Below are positions 7,479-16,926 of a DNA stretch of 58,460 nt, in pieces. Location of the stretch: assembly GCA_009711805.1 (NCBI GenBank), contig VEMX01000066.1, positions 1 to 58,460 on the forward strand, given 5' to 3'. Made by a program: the position numbers and the translations under genes. This DNA comes from Balneolaceae bacterium (GTDB lineage Bacteria > Bacteroidota > Rhodothermia > Balneolales > Balneolaceae). Under the pieces are notes generated by a model. It was not told where the DNA came from, did no database searches, and saw only the letters and a list, made by a program, of their open reading frames with translations. Each line of letters opens with the position of its first letter. Positions within the stretch are counted from its first letter, which is position 1.

Positions 7479-7901
7479 TCAGTGAGCGATGATATTTAAA
7501 CTTCTTGCCTTTTCAACAGCTTCAGTACGGCGGTTTACATCCATTTTACTGTAGAGGTTGGAAAGGTGTGTTTTTACGGTGTTGATGGATACATACAACC
7601 GTTCAGCAATTTGTTTGTTGGATAGTCCCTCTGCTACCAACTCAAGTACTTCCAGTTCCCGCTGGCTGATGCCGAGATATGCTATAGCCTTTTTATTTCT
7701 TGCAGTCTTGGTTGTGGCATCCTCTTTTGGTGAGGTCAGTTTTTGCCCAATCCAGATCCCCATCCCCGTGAATAAAAGAGCAAGGAGGCCGATATAGAAT
7801 TCAATCCTGAGGTCCCGGATCAAAAATTTGTATTCAACCAGGTTCAGGATGAATGCTAATCCTGCCAGGGCTATTGCATATATGGCTACGGTTTTCTTCA
7901 T
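7479..7901 (-). CDS. Membrane-anchored LuxR-type HTH regulator
   Basis: From the ATG at 7901 (MKKTVAIYAIALAGLAF; the frame also runs to 7934) there are two TM segments (about 4-22 and 34-54) with no receiver or sensor domain. A GerE/LuxR HTH then fills residues 75-138: ISQRELEVLELVAEGLSNKQ and AERLYVSINTVKTHLSNLYS. So the DNA-binding domain is tethered at the membrane's inner face. It heads the minus-strand cassette down to 4580, with 114 bases to DUF4199, and probably regulates it. No phosphorylation domain is present, so any signal would come through the membrane part or a partner. Confidence 0.88.
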   Translation of the reverse strand: MKKTVAIYAIALAGLAFILNLVEYKFLIRDLRIEFYIGLLALLFTGMGIWIGQKLTSPKEDATTKTARNKKAIAYLGISQRELEVLELVAEGLSNKQIAERLYVSINTVKTHLSNLYSKMDVNRRTEAVEKARSLNIIAH

Positions 7902-7959
7902 AGCTGAATGTAAGCATACAGAATAAATTCGCAAGGGGGGATTAGGTAATAGAGTGAGA

Positions 7960-8300
7960 GGACAAAGGGGAAAAGGAAAATGGCTGGGGAGGGTGATTCG
8001 GGCATGGCAGTTTCACGCAGAGTTTCGCGGAGGGGGGTAGGGGTTATTTGCAAGCCTGGAGATGGATATTGAAGTTCTTACGCTCATTCCGTTCGGTATT
8101 CCAGCACCATCAGCGCAACTCAGCGGTTCATCAGCGGTCCTCTGCGAGAAAAGGGAAGTGGGGAAAAGGCCGGAGGGGTTGATCCGGAGAGTGTAGTTTC
8201 CCGCAGATTTTCGCGGAGTAAGGTGCAGAGTTTCGCGGAGGAGGCCGGGATTGTTTGTGGACCTCTGCGAGAAAGAGGAAATTTAAAAAAGCAGGGTTGA
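7960..8300. repeat. Intergenic CGCAGAG-type dispersed repeats
   Basis: The region between the regulator and the M29 peptidase gene holds no convincing gene. It contains diverged copies of the unit that is tandem at 31.6-33.0 kb. Recognisable parts are CGCAGAGTTTCGCGGAGG (about 8018 and 8226), CAGCGCAACTCAGCG (about 8112) and CTCTGCGAGAAAGAGGAA (about 8263). Copies run end to end with length changes, so this looks like an older array. The rest, 8300-8406, shows nothing further. Confidence 0.75.
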
Positions 8301-8406
8301 GTAGGACAAGCCGCCATTCCCCAGCCCGCCCAAAGCGGAAAGATGGTTTCATATTTTCTACTGATATTCATTTTAATACGCACATACGTTAAAAAACGTA
8401 GTAACA

Positions 8407-9507
8407 TTAAAGCAGGTTCTCCGGGTTCAGTCCTTTCAAGTCATCCACTACAAAGTTACGTCCTTTGCGGATCAGTTCGCCATCCAGGTACACATTGGCT
8501 CCTATACACACCAAGTCCCAGTGGATATTACTGCTGTTGCCGTTAGGGGCTATTTCGTAATCCTTGCCCAGGGTCAGATGGTTCGATCCGTAGATCTTTT
8601 CATCAAAAAGGATATCGTACATCGGGCTTTCGATAACCGGGTTTAACCCAAAGCTGAATTCCCCAAAACGGCGAGCGCCTTCATCAGTATCCAGGATGTC
8701 TTTGAGGGCATCGTTATTCGAAGAGTCAAAATCTACAACTACGCCATCTTCTACTACCAGCTTCACAAATTCGAAGGGTTTGCCCTGGTACACCGAGGGG
8801 GCGTAAGTGATGGTTCCGTTCACTGAATCGAGCACGGGAGAGGTGAAGAGTTCTCCATCAGGGATGTTGCGTTTTCCAAAGCAGGGGATCCAATTTTGTC
8901 CTTTAACCGAGAACTTGATGTCTGTGCCTTCGCCTTTAAGGTGGATTTCATCGGTAGCCCGGAGCCTTTTTTCGAGAGGCTTCATGGCTTCTTCCAATTT
9001 GCCGTAATCGACCAGGCAAGCTTTGTAATAAAATTCGGTGAATTCACGGGTGGGCATCTTAGCGTTCATGGCAAAAGCCGGGGAGGGGTAGCGCATAATG
9101 CACCAATTGGTATTATTGACCCGTTCATCAAAATGCACAGGCTTCAGAAAGTGCTCGGAATAGGCTTTGTTGGCTTCTTTACCAGCCCTTGAGTTTTCAT
9201 AGATATTCTGGGAAGCCCTGATGCCTACAAAGGCGTCCATTTGTTTCATAAGTGGAAGCTGGTCAGTGTCGGCCTGGTTTTGCCAAAACTCAGGATTGCC
9301 ATTTTCAATAAGCATACGTTGCGTCTCAGCGTCTTCAATCTTAATGAACGGATGTGCATCCATAGTACGGATTTGTTCTACCAGCGCACGGAGCAAACCG
9401 ATGCCGTTTAAACCGATGAGCTGTACCATTACATTTTGCCCCTTCTGCAATTCGGTACTGTGTTCAAGGATTAAAGCAGCAAGGTCCTGATCGTTTTGTG
9501 AAATCAT
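8407..9507 (-). CDS. M29-family metallo-aminopeptidase
   Basis: The 366-residue protein matches M29 aminopeptidases (aminopeptidase T/PepS type), cytoplasmic dinuclear-metal enzymes that trim N-terminal residues from peptides. Visible hallmarks are EGTDIKFSVKGQ, FGKRNIPDGELFTSPV, GARRFGEFSFGLNP, GSNHLTLGKDYE and SSNIHWDLVC, which carry the Glu/His/Asp metal ligands and catalytic residues. Length is close to the usual 370-410. It is transcribed alone, with repeat DNA downstream. Physiological substrate is unknown. Confidence 0.9.
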   Translation of the reverse strand: MISQNDQDLAALILEHSTELQKGQNVMVQLIGLNGIGLLRALVEQIRTMDAHPFIKIEDAETQRMLIENGNPEFWQNQADTDQLPLMKQMDAFVGIRASQNIYENSRAGKEANKAYSEHFLKPVHFDERVNNTNWCIMRYPSPAFAMNAKMPTREFTEFYYKACLVDYGKLEEAMKPLEKRLRATDEIHLKGEGTDIKFSVKGQNWIPCFGKRNIPDGELFTSPVLDSVNGTITYAPSVYQGKPFEFVKLVVEDGVVVDFDSSNNDALKDILDTDEGARRFGEFSFGLNPVIESPMYDILFDEKIYGSNHLTLGKDYEIAPNGNSSNIHWDLVCIGANVYLDGELIRKGRNFVVDDLKGLNPENLL

Positions 9508-9829
9508 TGTTATCTGGGTTGTGATTCTTTTGATGATGCCTGTCTAAGTTAACAGATTTGTTGGTTAAGTGGGAGGGGGAAAGGGAGGGGCATTGACGAG
9601 GGACTAACGACCAGAGATGGATTGTTTTCGACTCCTATACAAAATAATAAAGGTAAAAATCCATCTGACGGATTACCTGATGGGTACGTTAAAGTCCCGG
9701 AGCTCGAATTCCACTATCGGTCGGACGGGCTCGGAGACCGAGGGAGAGGAACGAATGTAATTGCAAAGCTAAATAACACCTCATCCAACCCTATTGGCTT
9801 GAACTTTCAATAAAAATTTCGATCATATA
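9508..9829. other. Intergenic region with an unplaced short open frame
   Basis: The frame 9622-9813 (+) could encode 63 residues from a TTG, including DGYVKVPELEFHYRSDGLGD. An overlapping ATG frame at 9617 is also open for about 47 codons. I recognise neither. The sequence has an unusually GC-rich patch (about 9690-9755) compared with its surroundings and may be a gene remnant. No promoter, RNA or repeat was identified with confidence. Confidence 0.3.
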
Positions 9830-10450
9830 TCATTCACTTGTTAACCGTATAACCCGATCACAAAGGTCTATCTCATGGGGATCGTTAGAGGCCAGAACAA
9901 TCATTTTACCATGCTGTGATGTTTCTTCTACAATATCCTGAACCAGGGCATGTCCTTTTTTATCCAGGTTGGAACCGGGTTCATCCAGAAAAATAATCTC
10001 TGGGTCACGCACGAGAGCTGCCGCCAGTTTTGTACGTTGTTGCTGTCCGGTAGAGAGACTTCCAAACAATTGATTTCCTAATTCTGATAACTGAACTCTT
10101 TGCAGTAAGTCATCCAGCTTTCGTTCAAATACGGGAATATTATTCACCTTAAGTAAAAAAGTGAGATTTTCTTTTACAGTCAGCTCGGCATATAGATTGA
10201 TATAGGGAGCAGCATAACCTGCCATAGATTTCAAGGTTTGAGCATCTATTGCTTTTCCATCCTTTTCCCAATACAAGGAACCGTTGGTAGGTCTGAGCAA
10301 AAAGGAGAGGCACTTCATTAAAGTAGTTTTGCCACTGCCGTTATTTCCTGCTATGCCCAGAACATTTCCACTGTATTCAAAAGTGAGGTTCTGGAAAATA
10401 GTCTTATAGTTATATTTCTTAGTTAGTTGTTCTGCGTGTATTGAAAGCAT
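9830..10450 (-). CDS. ABC transporter ATP-binding protein (CcmA-like)
   Basis: The 206-residue protein (start ATG at 10450, MLSIHAEQLTKKYNYKTIFQ; frame also open to 10465) has Walker A GNNGSGKTT, Q-loop region GYAAPYINLYAEL, signature LSTGQQQR, Walker B IIFLDEPGSNLDKKG and a SNDPHEIDLCDRV switch region. Its small size and sequence resemble CcmA, the ATPase of the haem/cytochrome-c biogenesis exporter. However, no CcmB or other partner lies next to it here, so the substrate is uncertain. Confidence 0.88.
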   Translation of the reverse strand: MLSIHAEQLTKKYNYKTIFQNLTFEYSGNVLGIAGNNGSGKTTLMKCLSFLLRPTNGSLYWEKDGKAIDAQTLKSMAGYAAPYINLYAELTVKENLTFLLKVNNIPVFERKLDDLLQRVQLSELGNQLFGSLSTGQQQRTKLAAALVRDPEIIFLDEPGSNLDKKGHALVQDIVEETSQHGKMIVLASNDPHEIDLCDRVIRLTSE

Positions 10451-10608
10451 GCCGAAAGGTAGCAAGTTATTTTGAAATAATAACCCATGAATATAGCTGT
10501 TGAATAGCAGAATTTTTAAACACTGTTTTACAACATAAATTTTCGCAAATCCTTAATTGTATTGCGAGCCAACAGGCGTTATTTTCAGTTAATCATCGAT
10601 CCGAAATT

Positions 10609-12393
10609 ATGCACCAGGCAGTAGAAGAAATCATCGACAGACTTATCAGTACCATTACTTCTCAGAAGGAATACTATACCCTTTCTGATTTGCTGCAAGG
10701 AGGTTTCCCGCCTTTTATTGTAGAACGCATACGGCTCGAGATTAATGAAAAGCTCAAAAAAGAGCTGGAAAAACCATCTTCTCAATGGGCTGAGACAAAT
10801 ACCCAGCTTGCCAATGATGCATGGGAAGATTTTCAACAGGCTGTCTTTAGTAATTCCCGTATTCCGCACAAGGAACTTTATGAGCTGATGGGTGCCGTGA
10901 TTACCGATATTATACAAGTAATTCTTGAACCCCGGCAACATATGGTTGATTATATTTTCCAGGGGGATGAGGAGTTGAAGTATGAGGAGGTAGCTTCCCG
11001 AAGCCGGAAAATCACTATCTACAGGCACTTTGCCAAAGCCGTTCCTATGTACATGCAAAAACGGAAACTGAAAAAGATAGACCGTCAAAAATGTAAAGCC
11101 CTAATCCAAAACCTGGATGCCAAACTGGTTGCCTCATACACGGCAAAGGAATGGACGCTGGTATTACACCCAATTTTTGTGCTGTATGCGGGTAAGGTAG
11201 ACTCTAAGTTGATTCAACTGTTTTTTGAGGATAAAGATCTTTACTTGACAGCCAAAGCATTTAATGAATTGAACCAAAAGATTACAGAAGACCAATTCAA
11301 AGACATACTGTCGTATCCCGATTTGTTGAATGTAGAATTACAGCAGAAGTTTAAGGAGAGATTCAGAAATGAATTAATTGCACAGAAGAATCGCTTTGAT
11401 TCTCCCGATGAAGAAGTTGTTGAAGTAGATGAAAATGAAAAAAAGCTGATTGATAATTTTTTTGAAGGATATGAAGAAGATTCTCTCGTAGCACAGGATT
11501 CAGCAGAACTGGCGTCTTTTAATGATTTCTTTAGCAGGGAAGAGGAGGCTGAGAACCTGGCAGATAGCGAAGAAGAAGATAGAGAGGTACCGCCAGGACG
11601 ATTCCATGAAAACCTGACATCGGTTTTGGATGAGGCTGTTCATTCATTCAATAGCCTTCATGAAGAAGATGATGAGAAAGAAACGAAGGAAGTTTCCCCT
11701 GTTTTAGAAACAAAGATAGATGAAGAAGAGGAGGGAGTTGGAGAAAAGGCTGAAGAAAGTTCAACAGACACCACTGCTGCGCCTGCCGAAGAAGAAAATA
11801 CCGATGAAGCCGAAGCAGAAGATAAGCCGATGTGGGAGCAGTATCTAAGTTCGGAGCAGATGGATTTAATGATGGCGGACCGGGAAGAGGCCGGGGATGA
11901 AGTAGAATCACCTGTGGCAAATGAAGTTGAAGAAACAGAAGACGGAGAAGAGCTGGAAGAAACAACAGACGATTTAAACACGCTGTTTGCAAAAGAAGAA
12001 GATGAGGATAATGATGATGAAACGATCATTGTGAGTGACGATGATTTTATAGAAGATCCCATTGCGGATGAATATTCATCGGAAGAACCCAAAGATAAGG
12101 TAAGCGAAGAAGTTTCGGATGTATCAACAGAGAATGGGAGGACATCCAACGAAGAACAGAATGCATCGGAGGTGCTAAAGGCCAAACAGAAGGTGTTTAT
12201 CAAGTATCTGTTTGGGGGTTCAAAGAAGGCATACGGCAAAGCTTTAAAAGAAATAGACGAGTTTGAAGACTGGAGCAAAGCCTCTGGTTATTTAAGAGAA
12301 GAAATTTTTAAACGGAATAATATCGATATGTTTTCAGAAGATGCGATTGAGTTTACAGATCGGCTGCAAGCATATTTTTCAGATCATAAATAA
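10609..12393 (+). CDS. Conserved hypothetical protein with long acidic middle region
   Basis: The 594-residue protein has three parts. Residues 1-264 are helical and of ordinary composition. Residues 265-520 are extremely rich in Glu/Asp with Ser/Thr and are probably disordered. Residues 523-594 form a compact helical region, KQKVFIKYLFGGSKKAYGKA to the end, with Phe/Trp-rich helices. No signal peptide or TM segment is seen. The gene ends 15 bases before the carboxylase gene and they likely share an mRNA. I do not recognise a named domain. The acidic linker resembles those of scaffold-like proteins, but no function is inferred. Confidence 0.85.
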   Translation: MHQAVEEIIDRLISTITSQKEYYTLSDLLQGGFPPFIVERIRLEINEKLKKELEKPSSQWAETNTQLANDAWEDFQQAVFSNSRIPHKELYELMGAVITDIIQVILEPRQHMVDYIFQGDEELKYEEVASRSRKITIYRHFAKAVPMYMQKRKLKKIDRQKCKALIQNLDAKLVASYTAKEWTLVLHPIFVLYAGKVDSKLIQLFFEDKDLYLTAKAFNELNQKITEDQFKDILSYPDLLNVELQQKFKERFRNELIAQKNRFDSPDEEVVEVDENEKKLIDNFFEGYEEDSLVAQDSAELASFNDFFSREEEAENLADSEEEDREVPPGRFHENLTSVLDEAVHSFNSLHEEDDEKETKEVSPVLETKIDEEEEGVGEKAEESSTDTTAAPAEEENTDEAEAEDKPMWEQYLSSEQMDLMMADREEAGDEVESPVANEVEETEDGEELEETTDDLNTLFAKEEDEDNDDETIIVSDDDFIEDPIADEYSSEEPKDKVSEEVSDVSTENGRTSNEEQNASEVLKAKQKVFIKYLFGGSKKAYGKALKEIDEFEDWSKASGYLREEIFKRNNIDMFSEDAIEFTDRLQAYFSDHK

Positions 12394-12408
12394 GAAAACA
12401 GGGAATCC

Positions 12409-13959
12409 ATGGCATCAAATCCAAAAGTTGAGCGACTTCAAAAACTTCGGGAGCAAGCAAAAATAGGCGGAGGTGAAGTTCGCATAGAGAAACAACACGA
12501 CAAAGGTAAACTAACAGCCAGAGAGCGTATTGACCTGTTATTGGATAAAGGTTCTTTTGAAGAACTGGACAAGTTTGTGACTCATCGTAGTTCAGCCTTT
12601 GGCCTGGATAAGAAAAAGGTGCTGGGGGATGGGGTTGTAACCGGACATGGGAAAATTCACGGCCGGCCGGTATATGTGTTTAGCCAGGATTTCACTGTTT
12701 TTGGGGGATCTCTTTCGGAGACGCATGCTGAAAAGATTTGTAAGATTATGGACCTGGCCCTTAAAAATGGAGTGCCGGTTATTGGGTTAAATGACTCTGG
12801 GGGTGCCCGCATACAGGAAGGAGTTTCTTCGCTGGGTGGCTATGCCGAAGTGTTTTGGAGAAACAGTATGGCCTCTGGTGTAGTGCCCCAAATATCGGCG
12901 GTAATGGGGCCATGTGCAGGGGGGGCTGTATATAGTCCGGCGCTTACCGATTTTATTTTTATGGTTGAAAACACCAGCTATATGTTTGTTACCGGGCCCA
13001 ATGTGGTAAAAACGGTTACTCACGAAGAGGTGACATCGGAAGAATTGGGCGGAGCAACGGCACACAATACAAAATCCGGAGTGGCACACTTTGCAAGTCC
13101 GAATGATGCCGTTTGTATTAACCAGATTCGGGAGCTAATGAATTACATTCCCCAGAATTGTGAAGGAAAAGTTCCCCTTATTGAATCTAAAGAGCCAGAT
13201 TCATCCAAAGCCAAAGCATTGGATGAGCTGGTTCCCCTTAATCCCAATAAGCCCTATGATATTCATGATGTGATTAATGGAGTCATGGATAAGGGCTCGT
13301 TCTATGAAGTGCATAAAGATTATGCCGATAATATTGTAGTTGGTTTTGCACGGATAGGCGGTCGCTCGGTTGGGGTGGTAGCCAACCAACCCCTGTCGTT
13401 AGCCGGCGTGCTCGATATTGATGCTTCACTGAAAGGAGCTCGTTTTGTGCGTTTCTGTGATGCTTTTAATATCCCGCTGGTGGTATTTGAAGATGTGCCG
13501 GGCTTTCTCCCTGGGACCGACCAAGAGTGGAATGGCATCATAAAACATGGTGCGAAGCTCTTATACGCCTTCTGCGAGGCTACCGTACCCAAGATGACGG
13601 TTATCACCCGTAAAGCCTATGGAGGCGCTTATGACGTAATGAATTCCAAGCATATCCGTGCGGATTATAACGTGGCCTGGCCCACAGCTGAGATTGCAGT
13701 GATGGGAACCAAGGGAGCGGTAGAAATTATTTTCAGAAAGGAGATTGCTAAAGCTGATGACCCTGAGGCAAAACAGAAAGAACTGGAAGATGAGTACAGT
13801 AAAAATTTTGCTCATCCATATCTGGCGGCAGGCCGCGGTTTTATTGATGATGTAATCTTACCATCCGAAACCCGTGAAAAGCTGATCAGAGCTTTGGAAG
13901 TGTCGAAAGACAAAGTGGATGCGGTGCCCAAGAAAAAGCATGATAATCTGCCTTTATAG
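12409..13959 (+). CDS. pccB: Acyl-CoA carboxylase beta subunit (propionyl-CoA carboxylase type)
   Basis: This carboxyltransferase subunit moves CO2 from carboxybiotin to an acyl-CoA, typically propionyl-CoA. The 516-residue length fits PccB/AccD-type subunits. Visible family signatures are [20 protein letters not shown], the acyl-CoA-binding [19 protein letters not shown] and the oxyanion [19 protein letters not shown], followed by a second crotonase-like half with [23 protein letters not shown] and [10 protein letters not shown]. The biotin carboxylase and biotin carrier genes are not in the window. Together with paa and amino-acid transaminases, a catabolic role for propionyl-CoA is plausible. 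Symbol assigned from family, not from substrate evidence. Confidence 0.9.
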   Translation: MASNPKVERLQKLREQAKIGGGEVRIEKQHDKGKLTARERIDLLLDKGSFEELDKFVTHRSSAFGLDKKKVLGDGVVTGHGKIHGRPVYVFSQDFTVFGGSLSETHAEKICKIMDLALKNGVPVIGLNDSGGARIQEGVSSLGGYAEVFWRNSMASGVVPQISAVMGPCAGGAVYSPALTDFIFMVENTSYMFVTGPNVVKTVTHEEVTSEELGGATAHNTKSGVAHFASPNDAVCINQIRELMNYIPQNCEGKVPLIESKEPDSSKAKALDELVPLNPNKPYDIHDVINGVMDKGSFYEVHKDYADNIVVGFARIGGRSVGVVANQPLSLAGVLDIDASLKGARFVRFCDAFNIPLVVFEDVPGFLPGTDQEWNGIIKHGAKLLYAFCEATVPKMTVITRKAYGGAYDVMNSKHIRADYNVAWPTAEIAVMGTKGAVEIIFRKEIAKADDPEAKQKELEDEYSKNFAHPYLAAGRGFIDDVILPSETREKLIRALEVSKDKVDAVPKKKHDNLPL

Positions 13960-13996
13960 ATGTGGCGAGAAGATGAGTAAACTCAAAAAAGCCTGG

Positions 13997-14165
13997 TCAT
14001 TGCGAGAAGCCCGGGACTTCAATAATGCCCGGTTCGTTAATGAGGAAGCGATCTCCTAAAATATGCCTGGGATATACACCAACACTGATTCCATCCATTG
14101 CCATGAACCGGGAAACTGCCGTGTACTCTCACCTCACCTTGCCGAAGGCACCCCTTATGGGGAAA
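13997..14165 (+). repeat. Dispersed repeat family R2, copy a
   Basis: This starts near TCATTGCGAGAAGCCC and continues through GCGATCTCCTAAAATATG, a GGGATATACACCAACACTGA-like block, and GGGAAACTGCCGTG. The same ordered blocks occur at 14880-15046, 52898-53095 and, inverted, at 31380-31570. No gene lies between 13960 and 15312; the whole interval is built from such repeats. Confidence 0.75.
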
Positions 14166-14331
14166 TCCTCTCCTGGAGGAGAGGACTTGCTGGGTAATTA
14201 ATAGATCGGTTACTCACTGTTGAGATTTTGGGACTTATTGAAAAGCTCTCTCCTTGTGCGCCGCAGACGTCCCCAGGGGCGGTGGGGGAAAGGGGAATGA
14301 GTGGTATTTTCTGCTTCTAAACTGGTACTTC

Positions 14332-14765
14332 CCCAAACAGTGTGTCTGTTGGTAGCATAAAAAAGTCTTCTTGTGTAGGTTTGGCGGCGCTGGCAGGGGT
14401 CTGTGAGAAATGGCGAGGAAAATACCGGCGATTTGCCCCCCTTAAACAATGAACCAAGATATCGGGCGGGGTTCACCTCTCTAAACTACGGGAGTATTAA
14501 AGAAGGAGTCATCGCGGGCGAAGTGTATACGAAGACCCGCGATCTCCCTGGCACGGGCAAAGGTGGTTAACAAGGAGGCCGTGGCAGGTGCAACCCATGT
14601 GGCGGGAGATCCCGGATCGGCGACTTCACTTCGTTACGCCTTGTCCGGGATGACAGGGTTTTCCCGCACGCATCCCGATTTGATCGGGAGAAGATGCGGA
14701 ATCACCTTGTTAGGGCATGTAGCCATGGACAAGCAGTGCTACCGAAGAAAAGTACCCAATTAAAC
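14332..14765 (+). repeat. Large inverted repeat R1, left copy (without MITE)
   Basis: This 434-bp block recurs in inverted orientation at 18250-18921. Shared landmarks include AAGTCTTCTTGTGTAGGTTT, AAATGGCGAGGAAAATACCG, GTGTATACGAAGACCCGCG, GGAGGCCGTGGCAGGTGCAA and GGACAAG(C/G)(A/G)GTGCTACCGAAG. The left copy keeps an uninterrupted CCCCCCTTAAACAATG at 14436-14451, which is the empty site for the MITE found in the right copy. R1 copies flank the lat and rocD genes. Confidence 0.9.
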
Positions 14766-14879
14766 ACGATACGAACCTTTTTCCGCTTGAGCCAGCTACC
14801 AACTAACTCAAAAAATAAGTGCGTTGTTAACCTACACAAGCAAGACCTCCGGACACACTACTTGGGTAAGTACCCTTCG

Positions 14880-15046
14880 GCACGCGAGGAGCCCAAACTT
14901 TTAATAAGGCCCGGTTTGTTACCGACACGGCGATCTCCCAACATATATTTGGGATATCCATCAACGCTGACCCCGTCAGTAGCCATAGAGAAGGGATTGT
15001 CACGGCTGGTTCGCGAGGCTTACGCATCCCTCGCAGAAGGAGGCTA
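14880..15046 (+). repeat. Dispersed repeat family R2, copy b
   Basis: Contains GCACGCGAGGAGCCC, AATAAGGCCCGGTTTGTTAC, CGGCGATCTCCCAACATAT, GGGATATCCATCAACGCTGA and a GGTTCGCGAGGCTTACGCA tail. The order matches the other R2 copies. The following 15047-15312 also lacks a gene. It is GC-rich to about 15140 (self-complementary GACCGGCGATCGGTC near 15059) and then carries short repeat-like text such as AACAGGATGTTTTGGATG. Confidence 0.75.
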
Positions 15047-15312
15047 ATCTATCGATCAGACCGGCGATCGGTCAGATCGGGTATGGAGCTGGTTTGTCTT
15101 CCCCCTCAGTCTGTCCGGTTGGAGCCCGCCTGACCCGATTGTCCAATCCGAGCAACCCAGCTTTATCTTTTCCCCAATTCATCACAACCATCCTGTCCAT
15201 CACACCCATTACAGTTAAACCCGGAAAAGGATAAACTAATATTATGCTGGATTGAGAGAATTAACAGGATGTTTTGGATGCACCGGAGTTACCCTCATTA
15301 TCCCCATAACCG

Positions 15313-16656
15313 TTAAGCCGGGCATTCATCAAGAGAAGCTTTATACGCTTTCTCCAGGATGTTCAATCCCTCATCTATTTGTTCTTGTTGGATGGTAAGC
15401 GGGGGACGGAAGCGTACTGTATTTGGCCCACAAGACAGGATCATAAGTCCATTGCTTACACATTCATTAATGACGGCATCCCTGGAGTGTCCATCCGGAA
15501 GATCAATGGCGCAGAAAAGGCCTTCTCCCCGGGGGTTAGAGAAATGTTCGTGTTCATCAGCAAAAGCTTCAAGACGTGTTTGCAGGTAGTTTCCTACAGA
15601 AGCTGCATTTTCAACAAGATTATCTTCTTCAATGACATCAAGAATTCGGCCAAAGCGAACCATGTCTACCAGATTGCCTCCCCAGGTAGAGTTGATTCTT
15701 GAAGATACATGGAAACAGTTGGTCTCAACTTCATCCACTCTCTCACTTGCAAGAATACCGCACACCTGGGCTTTTTTACCAAAAGAGAGAATATCAGGTT
15801 TTACATAATGTTCATGAGCCCAGAATTTACCCGTCATTCCCACTCCGGTTTGAACTTCATCGTGAATAAGCAGAGCATCATGTTTGTCTGCCAGGTCTCT
15901 TAAAGCTTGGTGGAATTCTACTCTGAAGTGACGATCGCCGCCTTCTCCCTGTATAGGTTCTATGAGGATGCAGGCGATATCATCTTTATGCTGTTCGAAA
16001 TATCGTTCTGCCTGGGCAATGGCCAGTGCTTCCTGTTGTTTGGTAGCGTCAATGTGTGCGTCAGTAGCCGGAAACGTCATGGCCGGGCTGATAATCCGGG
16101 GCCAGTCAAACTTAGGGAAGTATTTAACTTTATCTTCAACGGTATTGGTTACCGAAAGGGTATAGCCGGAGCGGCCGTGAAATGCTTTCTCAAAATGAAG
16201 TACTTTGTGTCCTTTTTCTTCCCGGTATCCTTTCTCAAAATTCTTTTGCACTTTCCAGTCGAAGGCTACTTTCAGGGCATTTTCTACTGCCAGTGCCCCG
16301 CCGGAGATGAAAAAGGAGTAGGGCATATAGTCGGGAATCCCCACACGGTCAAAGGATTCCATAAACTCTGCCAGGTCCTGGGTATAGATGTCTGAATTAG
16401 AAGGTTTGTTGATGGCAACCTGCCCTAATTTCTGTACAAAATCTTTGTCCTGTGCCAGTTTTGGGTGGTTCATGCCCAGGGGATTGGAAGCAAAAAAAGT
16501 AAAAAAGTCGAGATACTGCTTTCCGGATTTTGCATCATAAAGATAAGGCCCCTTACTTTTCTTCAGATCAAGGACCATATCATAGCCGTCGGTCAATATA
16601 TGTTTATCCAAAACAGAACGGACACTATCCGCAGTTACAGTAGTAGTATTACTCAT
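15313..16656 (-). CDS. lat: L-lysine 6-transaminase
   Basis: Lat transfers the epsilon-amino group of lysine to 2-oxoglutarate, giving 2-aminoadipate 6-semialdehyde, which cyclises to piperideine-6-carboxylate. The 447-residue protein fits Lat in length. It has the class III aminotransferase motifs LIHDEVQTGVGMTGKFWA (Asp266) and the PLP lysine in SFGKKAQVCG (about Lys294), a version specific to Lat rather than to general acetylornithine-type enzymes. INSTWGGNLVDMVR is also Lat-like. It lies downstream of rocD on the same strand with a 270-base gap containing a terminator, so the two are probably separate units. Confidence 0.93.
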   Translation of the reverse strand: MSNTTTVTADSVRSVLDKHILTDGYDMVLDLKKSKGPYLYDAKSGKQYLDFFTFFASNPLGMNHPKLAQDKDFVQKLGQVAINKPSNSDIYTQDLAEFMESFDRVGIPDYMPYSFFISGGALAVENALKVAFDWKVQKNFEKGYREEKGHKVLHFEKAFHGRSGYTLSVTNTVEDKVKYFPKFDWPRIISPAMTFPATDAHIDATKQQEALAIAQAERYFEQHKDDIACILIEPIQGEGGDRHFRVEFHQALRDLADKHDALLIHDEVQTGVGMTGKFWAHEHYVKPDILSFGKKAQVCGILASERVDEVETNCFHVSSRINSTWGGNLVDMVRFGRILDVIEEDNLVENAASVGNYLQTRLEAFADEHEHFSNPRGEGLFCAIDLPDGHSRDAVINECVSNGLMILSCGPNTVRFRPPLTIQQEQIDEGLNILEKAYKASLDECPA

Positions 16657-16884
16657 CGCTTACTCCAATATGTTAAGTTCATTTTTGCATAAGCTAACCA
16701 TTAGCGGTAATTGGCTCAATAGCGTTTAAACATTATAGGTACAGAAAGGGCTTTTTCAGGATGTATGACAGTGCGCAACAGACTGGATAAGCAGCTCATA
16801 TTGTGCTGAGACGTGGTTATATTTTAAGCGAAGAGAGAATTAAATGGTGAAGTTGTTTAGACAAAAAAGGAAAGCACCTGGACT

Positions 16885-16922
16885 GAAAAATCTCCCGGCT
16901 AAAAATTTAGTCCGGGAGATAG
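16885..16922 (-). terminator. Rho-independent terminator of rocD
   Basis: On the minus strand ATCTCCCGG and CCGGGAGAT pair around an A/T-rich loop and are followed by TTTTTC. It lies just 4 bases after the rocD stop. The remaining lat-rocD gap (16657-16884) shows no gene. Confidence 0.85.
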
Positions 16923-16926
16923 TAAA

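Noticed and set aside
11658-12278. Long antisense frame rich in Ser within the acidic-protein gene
   Set aside because: It is the complement of the GAA/GAT-rich acidic region, which naturally gives TTC/ATC/TCT codons in the opposite strand.
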